This document shows positions 16,137 to 28,310 of a stretch of 64,000 nucleotides of DNA, piece after piece. The stretch lies in contig NC_060901.1 of NCBI RefSeq assembly GCF_014805685.1, forward strand, positions 25,269,405 through 25,333,404. The letters are read 5' to 3'. Below the pieces are notes generated by a model, which saw nothing but the letters and a program-made list of their open reading frames with translations, was not told the DNA's origin and made no database searches. The DNA is from Silurus meridionalis (lineage: Eukaryota; Chordata; Actinopteri; Siluriformes; Siluridae). The first letter of the stretch is position 1. Every line of letters starts with the position of its first letter. A program made the translations under genes and the position numbers.

Positions 16137-16734
16137 GTTTTTCAGCTCGTTCTGCTGCAGCTGCAACTGTGTCATGTCCTCTGTGTTCATGCATCGTACA
16201 CAAGTAACAGATGAAGCTTTGGTCGGTACGACAGTATATCTTCAGAACCTCATGGTGCTCAGAGCAGATCTTCTCTTGTAGATATTCAGAGACCTCGATC
16301 AACTTGTGCTTCTCCCAGGAAGGAACTTCGTAGTGAGGTTTCAGATGAGTTTCACAAAAGGAGGCCAGACACATCAGACACGACTTGACGGCTTTGCGTT
16401 TTCTCCCACTGCATAAATCACATTCCACATCTCCAGATTTAGCGTAACAGTGGACTTCTAAATTCTTCTTCAGTATCTCCACTACTTCAGCCAGCATGTT
16501 GTTTCTGTGTAGAACAGGCCTTGGATTGAAAAAATTGTGTCTGCACTGAGGACAGCTGTAGACCCCCTTCTGATACTTCTGATCCCAGCAGGCATTAATA
16601 CACACCTTACAGAAACTGTGACCACACGGGATAGCCACTGGATCCTTCAGGAGATCCAGACACACTGGACAGCTGAACTGATTTACTGAAAGCTGATCTA
16701 CTGAAATGCTGAATTTATCCATTTTCTTGCTCTG

Positions 16735-16762
16735 AGATTCGCTTTCACTGAAATCTACTTCC
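16735..16762 (-). promoter_or_regulatory. ISRE-like and ETS site upstream of copy D
   Basis: Minus-strand 16748-16735 reads GTGAAAGCGAATCT, one mismatch from GAAANNGAAACT. GGAAGT lies at 16762-16757, with the same spacing as in copy A. The mismatch may weaken IRF binding. Confidence 0.55.
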
Positions 16763-16766
16763 TGTA

Positions 16767-16801
<35 letters not shown>

Positions 16802-17155
16802 GCAGTAGAAAGGCAGTAGGTTCTAAATGAAGTGAATTATAATACACTAAGTGTGAAATCCTGTTTTCTGTGACTGTTAATCAGGTGATGGAGGTAAATG
16901 AGCTCCAGTGTGGACGATGTTAATCTTGTGTGTGACGAGTTTGGAGTCAAACGCTGTTTAGATACCCTCTTCTGTTTGGGTCGTTGCCATGGTAACCGGG
17001 GAGCTTCTTCGTGCACGTGCATGGCCGGCTAAGTCTGTAGTATGTTTATGCTAATAATAAATCACATTGCTAACTGAATTCTATACAATGAAGTAAAATT
17101 GTTATAAATAATGTACAACTTTAAAAAAGATCTGGAGATAATGCCACGAGAACAG

Positions 17156-17196
<41 letters not shown>

Positions 17197-17655
17197 TGTA
17201 TGGGTTTTACCTCCCAATGTTCAAATAAACAGAATTCATATGACTCGGGATTCATGAATCATTCTCTTCTCTTACTCGTATCACTTGAGTTATCTTGTTA
17301 CTAACACCAGATATCAATACAAATTGTAAATTACAACATTTAGTTGTTTAACTTGTTGTTAGCAAGCAACTGTAGCAACAAGTAGCTAACTGAGTTGTGA
17401 CTGAAGTGACTCGGGGACTCGTGAGACTCGAATCCCAGCAACGCTTTAACAAGGACAGTGGGGAAAAACAACACGGGAGAAAATGGGGACATCTGGTGGA
17501 CAAAAGTAGAACGTCATTCGTGGCACATCCTCGAATTATTACAATAAATTAATAAAATTATAAACAATTATATAAGTATTATAATATCAGGATAAAATAC
17601 ATAGATGTAAAATTAATAAAATAAAATACAAAATATAATCAGATCTTCTTTATAT
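16763..17655 (-). other. 5' flank of copy D with RFX X-box-like site
   Basis: A GT tract is at about 16,772-16,797, GTTGCCATGGTAAC (X-box-like) at 16,983-16,996 and an (AG)n run at about 17,161-17,193. About 16,910-17,540 is the reverse complement of parts of 5,280-5,890, so this is the second outer arm of the inverted duplication. No coding exon seen. Confidence 0.65.
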
Positions 17656-17723
17656 TTTTTGTATCACTGTACATATTGTCCACTCAGTGAACTGAGTGAA
17701 CAATATGTACAGTGATACAAAAA
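17656..17723. repeat. 33-bp-arm palindrome
   Basis: The left arm (17,656-17,688) and right arm (17,691-17,723) are inverted repeats with one mismatch and a 2-nt spacer. The left-arm sequence (tttttgtatcactgtacata) also occurs alone at about 63,875-63,900. Beyond the right arm the sequence matches the 3' flank of other finTRIM copies. It marks a junction of flank types and could form a cruciform. Confidence 0.85.
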
Positions 17724-18005
17724 CAGTGATACACAGAGTTCACCATCAAATTTCCTGTACCCTCGTGTACCTGATCACTGAAACACAATTCTAACACCGA
17801 TTCTGACTGAAACCAGATTCTGATTCATTCTGATTCTGATTCAGCAAAATTCTCAATCTGATTGATTCTAAATTTATTTAGGAAAAAGATTCTGATGGAG
17901 AATAAAATGTTGGAAATGGAAAATTTGCTTCTTTATTTGAAATATTATTTTAATAAAAACGTAAAGTTTCTACTTTTAATGAAACAATATGTTATTTCTA
18001 ATATT

Positions 18006-18612
18006 TCATTGTTGATCACATAATCTCACAGTTGTTCCATAAAAAGGCAGCCAGAATCCAGCGTATAGAGGCTGAGTGAATGTGGTGTGGAGTCTGTGGA
18101 GGAGCTTCATCGTATCAGAGACGCTGTAGAAGGACAGAGTTCCTGCACTGTGATCCACATACACTCCTATTCTGGAGGATGATGAAACTTTCAGATCAGT
18201 CTTAACTTTGTTGTGATAGAAATAAACAGAAGAAGAAGAACACTGCAGACTCCAGGACTGATTGTTGCCTCCAAAACAACACTCATAACCCCGTCCTTTC
18301 CTTCTGATGTCTTTATATGAGACTGATATGTACACATAACCATCACTGCTCCACTCCACCTCCCAGTAACAGCGTCCACACACACTCTCTTTACTCAACA
18401 CCTGCCAGTAGGAGTCAAATCTCTCTGGATGATCAGAGTACAGCTGGTTTGTGTTACTGAGTGTCACCACTTTGTTCTTCTCAGACAGAATGAGGTAATA
18501 ATATACTGTGTTGGGATCCAGAGTCAGATCACAGAAATCTAAACACAAGAACAATGGAAATGTGTCAGATATTAAAAATATATCAAAACATGTACTGAAG
18601 ATGGAGAGTGAG

Positions 18613-18667
<55 letters not shown>

Positions 18668-19592
18668 ACACGTACAGTACAGAAAATCTTCTCTGCTCTG
18701 TGGTTCTGAGGGTAAAATCATCTGAACTGCTGCAGCTGTGGAGAAACAGGAGACATATTTAGATGAAGGAAATGAGCTGCTTTGGTAATTAATCACTACT
18801 GAATAAATGTTATGAATGAATGATGTTGTTTATGTGACTTATGAACTCTGTCACTCTCTCTTTGTAAGAAAGGAGGAATAAATGTATGTGTGTCCTTTAT
18901 TAATAGTTGAGTAGCTGAAAACACTATAAATACAGGAGTAATAAGTGTAACTGCATCTAATGATCATTCCAGTGGAGAAGAACAATAACAGTAAGTTCAT
19001 ATAATCATATAAAATCATTATTGTGTGTTTTGGGGAAATGTTTCTGTCTCTCGTCATCATGCTGCAGAGAAAGTAAAGATTCCCAGCAGGACAATTTCTC
19101 TCACCATGTTCATGAATTATGATGAATTTCTCCTGGCAGAGTTCCTCAAATCTCTTTTTCAGATCAGAGACTGATTTCCTCACTCTATCAAATGTGAGAT
19201 GTTGATGGACAGTGATGCTGGGTGAGTCCTCACATCCAGAAGATACACTGAGAGACTGGAATCTCTACAGAGAGAAAGAAAAACATCATGGAGAAGGAGA
19301 AAGGTGGAGAAATATACATGTGACTATATAGACTTTACACACTTTGTGTTACCTGGAGGAAATGGATGTGATCGTGTGTGTGTGAAAGCTGCTCCAGCTC
19401 AATGATTCTCCTCTGAAGATCAGAAATCTCCTGCTCCAGTTGCTCCAGGAGTCGTTCAGCTCCACTCAGTTCAGCCTTCTCCTGATCTCTGATCAGCTCT
19501 GTCACCTCCGAGCGCTTTTTCTCCATGAAGCTGATCATCTCAGTAAAGATCTTCTCACTGTCATCTACTGCTGTCTGTGCACTGAGCTGTTA

Positions 19593-19646
<54 letters not shown>

Positions 19647-22600
19647 ACTCTTACTGGGACTTGTTGAGAAATTTAGCTAGTTCAGTTTATAATATAATGA
19701 TAATAAATATGAATATAATAATATATAATATAAAATAAAGAGTAAAGTTTATCATATATAAAGTTTAGCATACATTATATAATCAAAATGCTTGTAAATG
19801 TGATACATGTTATAAAGGTGAGTGAGCAGATACGGCTGATAAACCCAGCCATTATGGATGCACAAGCCAGTGCACTCTTAGTGCCGGTCCCAAGCCCGGG
19901 TAAATGGGGAGGGTTGCGTTAGGAAGGGCATCCAGCGTAAAACATGTGCCAAATCAAATATGCGGATCACAAATAAGAATTTCATACCGGATCGGTCGAG
20001 GCCCGGGTTACCAACGACCATCACAGGTATCGTTGGCCAACAGGGTACTACTGGAAATTGTACTACTGTTGGCCGAAGGAGGAGAAGTAAAGGAGGAAGA
20101 TGTTTACAGAGACAGCAGAAAAAGGAGAAGTCTAGGAGAGTGGAGGTTCGGGTTGGTACTTTAAATGTTGGTACTTTGACGGGTAAAGGGAGAGAGGTAG
20201 CTGATATGATGGAGAGGAGAATGGTAGATATGTTGTGTGTTCAGGAGACCAAGTGGAAAGGGAGTAAGGCCAGGAACATTGGAGGTGTTTAAACTGTTTT
20301 ATCATGGTGTGGATGGAAAGAGAAATTGTGTAGGGGGGATTCTGAAGGAAGAGTACAGTAAGAGTGTAGTGGAGGTGAAGAGAGTTTCTGATAGGGTGAT
20401 GATCGTGAAGCTGGAAGTTGAAGGGATGATGATAAATGTCATCAGTGCCTATGCTCCACAAGTGGGTTGTGAGATGAAGGAGAAGGAAAGATTCTGGAGT
20501 GAATTAGATGAAGTGGTAGATGGTGTACCTAAGAATGAATGATTGGTGATTGGGGCAGACTTTAATGGGCATGTAGGGGAAGGGAACAGAGGTTATGGGT
20601 AGGTATGGTTTTAAGGAGAGGAATGTGGAAGAGCAGATGGTGGTAGGTTTTGCTAAAAGGATGGAAATGGCAGTGGTGAATATGTATTTTCAAGAAGAAG
20701 GAGGATCATAGGGTAACGTATAAGAGTGGAGGAAGGTGCACACAGGTGGACTATGTGCTATGCAGGAGATGCAACCTGAAGGAGATTGGAGACTGTAAGG
20801 TGTTGGCGCGGCACAGTGTAGCTAGACAGCATTAGATGGTGGTCTGTAGGATGATTTTATAGGTGAAGAAGAAGAGGAGGAGAGTGAGGACTGAGAGAAG
20901 AACAAGATGGTGGAAACTGAAGGAGGAAGACTGTAGAGTGAGGTTCAGGGAAGAGGTCAGACAGGGGCTCTGTGGTGGTGAAGAGGTGCTGGGTGATTGG
21001 GAAACTACTGCAGGAGTGATAAGGGAGACAGCTAGAAAAGTACTTGGTGTGACATCTGGAAATAGAAAGCAAGACAAGGAGATGTGGTGGTGGAATGAGG
21101 AAGTGCAGGAGAGCATAAGGGGAATGAGGTTAACAAAACAGAAGTGGGATCAACAGAGTGATGAGAAAAGTAGGCAGGAGTACAAGGAGATGCGGCAGCA
21201 GGTGAAGAGGGATGTGGCGAAAGCCAAGGAAAAGGCATATGAGGAGCTGTAGGAGAGGTTGGACACTAAGGAAGGAGAAAAGGATTTGTACCGATTGGCC
21301 AGGCAGAGGGTTCGAGCTGAGAAGTATGTGTTGCAAGTTAGAGCAATAAAGGATGGATATGGAAATGTGTTGACTAGTGAGGAGAGTGTGTTGAGAAGAT
21401 GGAGGGAGTATTTTGAGCAGCTGATGAACGAGGAAAATAAGAGAGAGAGAGAAGGTTGGGTGATGTGGAGATAGTAAAGCAGGAAGTGTATAGAATTAGT
21501 AAGGAGGAAGAGTGAGAGCAGCGATTAAGAGGATGAAGAGCGGAAAGTCGGTTGGACCAGCTGACATACCGGTAGAAGCATGGAGATGTTTAGGAGAGAT
21601 GCAGTGGAGTTTTCAACCAGATTGTTTAACAGGATTCTGGAAGGTGGGAGGATGCCTGAGGAATGGAGAAGGAGTGTGCTGGTACTGATCTTTAAACATA
21701 AGGGAGATGTACAGACCTGCAGTAACTACAGGGGAATTAAGTTGATCAGTCACACCATGAAGTTATGGGAAAGAGTAGTGGAAGCCAGGCTGAGAGAAGA
21801 GGAGAATATCTGTGAGCAACAGTATGGTTTCATGCCGAGGAAGAGCACCAGAGATGCATTATTTGCTTTGAGAATGTTGATGGAGAAGTATAGAGAAGGT
21901 CAGAAGGAATTGCATTCTGTATTTTTGGATTTAGAGAAAGCGTATGTCAGGGTGCCGAGAGATGAGCTGTGGTATTGTATGAGGAAGTCAGGTGTGTCAG
22001 AGAAGTATGAGGGTGGTGCAGGACATGTATGAGGACAGTGTGACAGCAGTGAAGTGTGCAGTAGGAACAACAGACGGGTTCAAGGTGAAGGTCTGACTGC
22101 ATCAGGAATTGGCCCTGAGCCATTTCCTGTTTGCAGTGGTGATGGACAGATTAAAGGACAAGGTCAGACAGGAGTCTCCCTGGACAATGATGTTTGCGGA
22201 TGATATTGTGATTTGTGGTGAGAGTAGAGAGCAGGTTGAGAAGAGCCTGGAGGAGTGGAGATATGCGCTGGAGAGAAGGGGAATGAAAGTTAATAGGAGT
22301 AAGACAGAGTACATGTGTGTGAATGAGAGGAAGGGCAGTGGAGGGGTGCAGTTGCAGGGAGAAGAGGTGGAGAAGGTGGAGGAGTTCAGGTACCTGGGGT
22401 CAACAGTGCAAAGTAATGGAGAGTGTGTTGGGGAAGTGAAGAAAAGAGTGCAGGCAGGGTGGAGTGGGTGGAGAAGAGTGATAGCAGGAGTGATTTGTAT
22501 TAGAAGAGTATCTGTGAGAGTGAAAGGGAAAGTTTATAGGACTGTGGTGAGACCTGAGATGTTGTATGGACTAGAGACAGTGGCAAAAGACAGGAGGTGA

Positions 22601-24156
22601 AGCTGGAGGTAGCAGAGCTGAAGTTGTTAAGGTTTACGTTGGGAATGATGAGGATGGACAAGATTAGAAATGAGTTTATTAGAGGGACAGCCCATGTAGG
22701 ATGTTTTGGTGACAAGGTGAGGGAGGTGAGATTGAGATGGTTTGGACATGCGCTGAGGATTGAGCCACCAGGAAGTAGGAAAAGAGGAAGGCCAAGGAAG
22801 AGGTTTATGGATGTGGTGAGGGAAGACATGCAGGTAGTTGGGTTGAAAGAGGCAGATGTCGAGGACAGGCTGGTATGGAGACGGATGATTCGCTGTGGCG
22901 ACCCCTAATGGGAGCAGCCAAAAGAAGAAGAAGAAGAAGAAGAAGAAGAGCAGATACGGCTGATAGATTAGGTTAGGGATTAGAAAAAACGTCAGTTTTT
23001 GAAAAACAAGGGAAAAAATTTAGAGGAGAAAAAATTTATAAACCGGAAGAGATTTTCGAGGTGAAAAATAGAGAGCAAAATAGTAAAATAAGCAGGCAGC
23101 ATGCAGGCAACATGCCTTAACTGTACTCAAACCGCATATGCACATATATTCAAAACACAAGTAGAAACAAGTGGAAAAATCTTATAAAAATATATAAAAA
23201 TATAAAAATGAGAAGAGTAATAGGTTAATAGGCACAAAACATCATCAGATAATAAAGAACGTAGGAGAATAGTTGCAAGAATTTGTATAAGAGGTACAAT
23301 GTCCAAAACACACAGGAAGTAAGATGTTTCTATAAGAGCATGAGCTTAAGATGCAGGCAGGATGAGAGTAAGACAAACTAAACCCCCGGTTTGTAAAACA
23401 CGTTTCTATACCAAGTCTACACAAAACAAAATAAAAAAAGTAAGGATTGTTTAAAATATCAAATTCGCACTCGCATGTGAAAGCTGACGGGTGCCATTGC
23501 TGTCAGGATGGTTCTCTCCTGAGAGCTCCATGGGACGGGCATGAGGTGACTGCAATAAAGCTGATTTGCTCCTTCTCATTCGTGACTGGAAGATGTCTTC
23601 ATTTAGTTTGTTAATGTATTATTTGAAGTTTTGAAACTTATTGGTAATTGATTAGTGAATAACTAAAACTAATTTTAGTATCGAGCCCCTTAATTGTAAT
23701 GTCTACTGGGGCATGGCGTCTGAGTTACGACAGACTCTAAATAACTCAATATCCATGTTGTGTGTGTTTCTAGGAGCAGCTCCGTCTCTGCTCACTGCTC
23801 ACCTTTATAATGTTCACAGCCTGTTTCAGCTCCTGCATCTTCTTCTGCTTCTCCTGGATTCTCTGCTGGAATTTAATCTGCTCCTCCTTCAGCTCAGTCT
23901 GTAAACAGAAATAGTTGTTTAGATATTATTTTTCTCCTGCATCTCCCCCTGCTTTATACATGAGCTCTCACACACACAAGGCCAGACCTCAAGCACATCA
24001 GAATCAAGTTTAGTAGCCAAGTGTGTGAAGAAATATGGTTCCAGCCATTAATGACTCTCAAAAGTACAGACATCAATAACACAACACATTTAACTATACA
24101 AGACGAAACAGGACAATATAGACATTATGAGTACACATTCCAATGCTCTCTCCCTT

Positions 24157-24204
<48 letters not shown>

Positions 24205-24793
24205 GTTTTTCAGATCGTTCTGCTGCAGCTGCAACTGTGTCATGTCCTCTGTGTTCATGCTTCGTACACAGATAACAGATGAAGCTTTGGTCGGTACGAC
24301 AGTAGATCTTCAACACTTCATCATGCTCAGAGCAGATCTTCTCTTGTAGATTTCCAGAGGCTTTGATTAAAGTGTGTTTTTTCAGACCAGGAACTTCATA
24401 ATGAGGTTTCAGATGAGTTTCACAAAAGGACGCCAGACACATCAGACACGACTTGACGGCTTTGTGTTTCCTCCCGCTACAGAAATCACATTCCACATCT
24501 CCAGGTCCAGCGTAACAGTGAGCAGGAGAAGCAGCTCGGACTTCAGTCTTCTTCAGTTTCTCCACCACTTCAGCCAGCATGTTGTTTCTGTGTAGAACAG
24601 GCCTTGGAGTGAACGTGTGTCTGCACTGAGGACAGCTGTAGACCCCCTTCTGATTCTCCTGATCCCAGCAGTCATTAATACACACCTTACAGAAACTGTG
24701 ACCACACGGGGTAGTCACTGGATCCTTCAGGAGATCCAGACACACTGGACAGCTGAACTGATCCTGAGTTACTGAAATACTGGCCTCTGCCAT
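18006..24793 (-). CDS. finTRIM-like E3 ubiquitin ligase, copy E (complete)
   Basis: Exons on the minus strand: 24203-24793, 23803-23898, 19353-19586, 19105-19264, 18676-18735, 18006-18538; sum 1,674 nt (557 aa plus stop). The start is [14 protein letters not shown] at about residues 15-57 ([18 protein letters not shown]), B-box1 near 100-132, B-box2 near 150-186 (HEHRGHD), coiled coil 198-307, linker with [20 protein letters not shown], then PRY-SPRY from about 381 ([27 protein letters not shown]). All splice sites are GT-AG, and no stop or frameshift is seen. Predicted function is an interferon-inducible ubiquitin ligase with a ligand-binding SPRY. Intron 2 is 4.2 kb because of an RTE-like insertion. 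A near-perfect ISRE pair precedes the ATG. Confidence 0.86.
19842..22947 (+). mobile_element. RTE-like LINE, near full length, with target-site duplication
   Basis: The element starts 'aacccagcc' and ends in an (AAG)n tail at about 22,923-22,947. An 18-bp direct repeat, gagcagatacggctgata, flanks it at 19,824-19,841 and 22,948-22,965. Endonuclease frames cover 19,960-20,542 ([35 protein letters not shown]). Reverse transcriptase frames cover 21,580-22,908 ([24 protein letters not shown], catalytic [12 protein letters not shown], ending [15 protein letters not shown]). Stops and frameshifts (for example after 20,542 and 21,474) mean it is dead. A single APE endonuclease plus RT frame and simple-repeat tail suggest the RTE group; the clade is not proven. 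Confidence 0.87.
22966..23740. other. Intron 2 of copy E, no further gene
   Basis: AT-rich sequence without recognisable exons. It continues the pre-insertion locus to the right of the LINE and ends where the usual intron-2 sequence next to exon 2 resumes (about 23,750). Confidence 0.5.
24161..24202 (-). repeat. (GT)n at the intron-1 splice donor of copy E
   Basis: Exon 1 ends AAACAG, followed immediately by a GT tract on the minus strand. Read-through gives a Val-Cys tail ending at a stop at about 24,125. Confidence 0.9.
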
Positions 24794-24811
24794 TTTCTTA
24801 GTGCTCTGCAA

Positions 24812-24846
24812 AGTTTCTGTTTCTCTGAACAGAAGCAGTTACTTCC
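24812..24846 (-). promoter_or_regulatory. ISRE and ETS site upstream of copy E
   Basis: Minus-strand 24825-24812 is GAGAAACAGAAACT, an exact GAAANNGAAACT match. GGAAGT is at 24846-24841. They sit 19 to 53 nt upstream of the ATG, so the transcription start is likely close to or within this segment. Confidence 0.7.
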
Positions 24847-26536
24847 TGGTTGTGTGTGTAAGAAAGAAAAAGGAGGAGCACAAAGACAGAGTTCATGAAC
24901 ATTAACCATTTCATGGGGTTACAATTGCTTCCAGGGCAAAATAAAACCTGAAACCTGGATCATATAATATTCTAGATTGTCTCCAAACGTGTAAACGAGT
25001 CCCTGCACAAGTTACACCCATTTTCCATGGCATCTATACAGAATTAAATAACTGACCTCTTTATTGAAATTACATTATTTTATGTATTTGATAAATCTCT
25101 GTACATTTACAGTTTGAGATGTGTTGACCAGGACATCCAGAGCTGGATTTCATTTTGAACCAATGGTGGCAGCACAAAATGTTCAGAAAACCCTTCCTAA
25201 TCAGTCATCCAAGGCAGTTTTATACTAAGGTAGAGTGACGACACTAATATTCTTTATTTATCACAGGGGGATGTGCCACAGGAGGACGTGTAAACCCAAG
25301 AACCCAAGAAGGGGGACGTGTGAACCCATTTCCCAATTTCATCTCATAATGTAGGTACAAAATCTCAAAATCTTTACTAATGCAAAGATGAAGCTCTGGT
25401 GCCTTTAAACTTTTTCCCTTTTCATTATCGTGTGTTTCTGCCATGAATGAAATCTATATTTTCTGCTACAAAGCCACGTTAGGATATTTAAAGAAGCTCT
25501 TAATGAGTGAGTAGAATCAGCACATTTGGAGCAGTAATGAGCACAACATATTTTCTTCTTGAGTAATTTATTCCTTTATCACTTTATTGCAGTCAATACA
25601 ACCCGGTCCTAGAAGGCCTTTCAGGAGTGAGATTTCTTAACATCAAGACACCCGTCAGTTATCAAGTGCGAATTCACGTGGTAAATCTTTCACTTTTTAT
25701 ACCCCAAATTTACTTAAACGTACATATTATTCTCAAACTTCTCCCCCTTACTACTTTACATACACTAATTATTTTGCGAGTTTTTGCATATCCCACCTTT
25801 TACTTACGTGTTTTCTGGTAAGTTTATACCTTTTCTTGGTAAAATGCCACCCCTTTCATTTACCTCCATACATTTCTAATTTACATGTACCATAAACCTC
25901 TGATGGTGACCTTTCCTTCTTGTAAAAATTCCCCTGATCATGCATTTTACCACTTAAAAACAACCCCAATTTTCACCCTTTTGTTTTGTTTGCTTGTTTT
26001 TTTTTCCATTCCTTGCAAGAATTCCCTTTTCTTTTCATATACTGCCTAATCCCTTTATCCTCCCATAGTAAAATCTTAGATTAGATTTTCTGTATTCTTA
26101 GCTTTGTATTAATTTAATTGATTTTTCCAGTATTCATCTTAGTTTGTGCTTTTTCTACAATTTTTATCCGTGCAAAATATTTCTATTTTCTCTGACTGCA
26201 TCTTTATGAGTTTCCTGTCCTGAACTTTTTCTAAATCAAATTTAGCCTATATCTTAACTATAAGATTCCTTAGCGCTTCCTGAATGTTTGTGTGTCTTGG
26301 TCATTGAACATCTTATACTACTCGTTTTCATTAACTGATGATGTGTAAGTTCTGTGCCTGATGCTTCATGGCACTTCTCTTTTATAAGATTTTGTATACA
26401 TATATAGATTTTTTTGTATTTTTCCTCCTACTTAAGATTCTAATTTGATTATATGGATTATATGTGCATGAATGCAGTTTGATTATAGTTAGAGCATGTT
26501 GCCTGCAAGTTGCTCGGTGCATTGGCTGCAATGCCC

Positions 26537-28310
26537 ATAAGATAAGATAAGATAAGATATACCTTTATTCGTCCCACAGTGGGGAAATTTCTCTGTTACA
26601 GCAGCAAATAATAAATAAATGCAAATATATAAAAGATTAGACACATACTACAGTATACAGTATATACACAACACAATGTATAAATACAAATAAGGAAAAA
26701 AGTAGGTATTGCGGTGGTATTGCACACAGGTGGTATTATTACACAGTTAAACAGTAATACCAGTGTGTATTATGGTGACTGGTTTACTGGGAGCAGCTTT
26801 GATTGTAAAGTCCAATAGCAGCAGGGAGAAAAGACCTTCTGTCACGCTCCTTCAGACACTTAGGATGTAACAGTCTGTCACTGAAGGAGCTGCTCAATGA
26901 TGAAACACTGGTTTCATACAAGGGTGAGAGGCGTTCTTCAGCAATGATGATAGTTTTGCTACCATCCTGCTTTTCTCCCACCTCCTGTACAGTTTCCAGG
27001 GGAATCCCCAGGACTGAGCTGGACTTCCTGATCAGCTTGTCTAGTCTCTTCCTGTCTGCAGTAGAGATGCTGCTGCCCCAGCAGACCACTCCATAGAATA
27101 TGGCTGAGGCCACCACAGAGTCAAAAAGGTCTTCAGTAGCTCTCCCTACACTCCAAAAGACCTAAGTCTCCTCAGCAGAAAGAGTCTGCTCTGCCCTTTC
27201 TTATAAATTGCCTCAGTGTTGTCTGTCCAGTCCAGTTTGTTGTTTAGATGAACATCCAGGTATTAGTAAGAGTCCACTCACAATGTCCTTTCCTAAATGT
27301 TCACTGGTGGTAATGATGAAGTGTGTTTGTGCCTACGGAAATCCACCACCAGTTCTTTGGTTTTCCCCGAGTTTATCTGGAGGCAGCTCCGTTAGCACCA
27401 GTCCACAAAGTTCTGTATAAGTCCTCTATACTCCCTGTCATCATCCGTGATCAGACTGACGATGGCAGAGTCATCAGAGAACTTCTGCAGGTGACAGGTT
27501 GCTGAGCTAAACATGAAGACTGCAGTGTAGATGGTGAAGAGGAACAGGGCTAGAACCGTTCCTTGTGGGGCTCCAGTGTTGCAGACAATCATGTCAGACT
27601 CACAGTCACGAGTCCTCACATACTGTGGTCGGTCTGTGAGGTAGCCTGGGGGGGTCCTCCATCTTCCTCCTGTAGCAAGCTTTTCCTTCCCTGGTCTTGT
27701 TTCTCGGTTCTCTCTGTACAGTTTTCAGCTCTTCTTTGTTTCCTGTTAAAAACCCTCTTCTTCTCTAAGGAGAGTCTTTACATCAGGGTTGATCCACGTT
27801 TTGTTGTTGGGAAAAAAACTTACAGTCCTGGTAGTGCCAGGCGAAAGAACGTGCCGGTAAACCGAAGTGAAATCCACAAAGGTTTTTAATAAAAAAAATA
27901 AAGAGCAAGGCAGAAAATGGCAAAACCGCAACGAAACTCCAGGTTAATTAACCCTGGTGAAAGCTATGGTTAGACAAAATACACAGAGTCCTATAAACAA
28001 TGATAAGCTTAACAGAGTGCTTGAATTGTCCGACAGTGTTCCTTAGCCTGAGCTGTAGAACGGACAATGAGCTTGTGGAGGAACGGGGTGTAAGTAGCGT
28101 GCAAACTGATGAGGGCCAGTTGTAGCTGATTAGTAAGTGGGAGAGCTGCTTGGAGTGATAGGTGGAGGTGTGGCTGGTGGATCCCTGACAGGTGGGTACA
28201 ATATTCTCCACACAAAAGTTAATGTAATCAGTTAAACAGTCTGTTATACTGTCAATAACCTCCCCATGCGGATTGCACAATTCCTCCCACACAGTTGTTA
28301 TATTATGATT
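26537..28310 (-). mobile_element. Jockey-superfamily (L2/Rex-like) LINE remnant, unit 1
   Basis: On the minus strand, frames read CNPHGEVIDSITDCLTDYINFCVEN, FFPNNKTWINPDVKTLL (about 27,840), NTGAPQGTVLALFLFTIYTA with KFSDDSAIVSLITDDD (27,619-27,392; the FxDD site has SDD), then VASAIFYGVVCWGSS (27,116-26,784). The 3' end is a (TTATC)n tail, seen on the plus strand as gataagataag at 26,537-26,560. A few hundred bases that do not fit the LINE separate the first two blocks (about 27,850-28,200). Many frame breaks: inactive. A copy stands at 44,700-46,460. Confidence 0.75.

Larger units (their letters stand above)
14138..16722 (-). pseudogene. finTRIM-like copy D, premature stop in PRY
   Basis: Six exons on the minus strand: 16135-16722, 15772-15867, 15443-15616, 15218-15359, 14785-14838, 14138-14667. 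The ATG at 16722 opens MDKFSISVDQ. RING ([18 protein letters not shown]), both B-boxes and coiled coil are in frame. Exon 3 is 174 nt rather than 234, an in-frame 60-nt deletion that shortens the coiled coil by 20 residues. Exon 5 lacks 6 nt. In exon 6 a TAG at 14584-14582 follows residue 379, removing nearly all of PRY-SPRY; the SPRY downstream is otherwise open. The product would be a RING-B-box-coiled-coil protein without its sensor domain, possibly a dominant-negative form or a pseudogene. Microsatellites occupy introns 1, 2 and 5. It is the inverted partner of copy B. Confidence 0.8.

Noticed and set aside
25244..25444. A 66-residue minus-strand frame, repeated at 43,414-43,614
   Set aside because: It contains an internal repeat (GFTRPPSWVLGFTRPPVAHPP) but no family resemblance. 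The copy is due to the segmental duplication, so conservation is not evidence of function.
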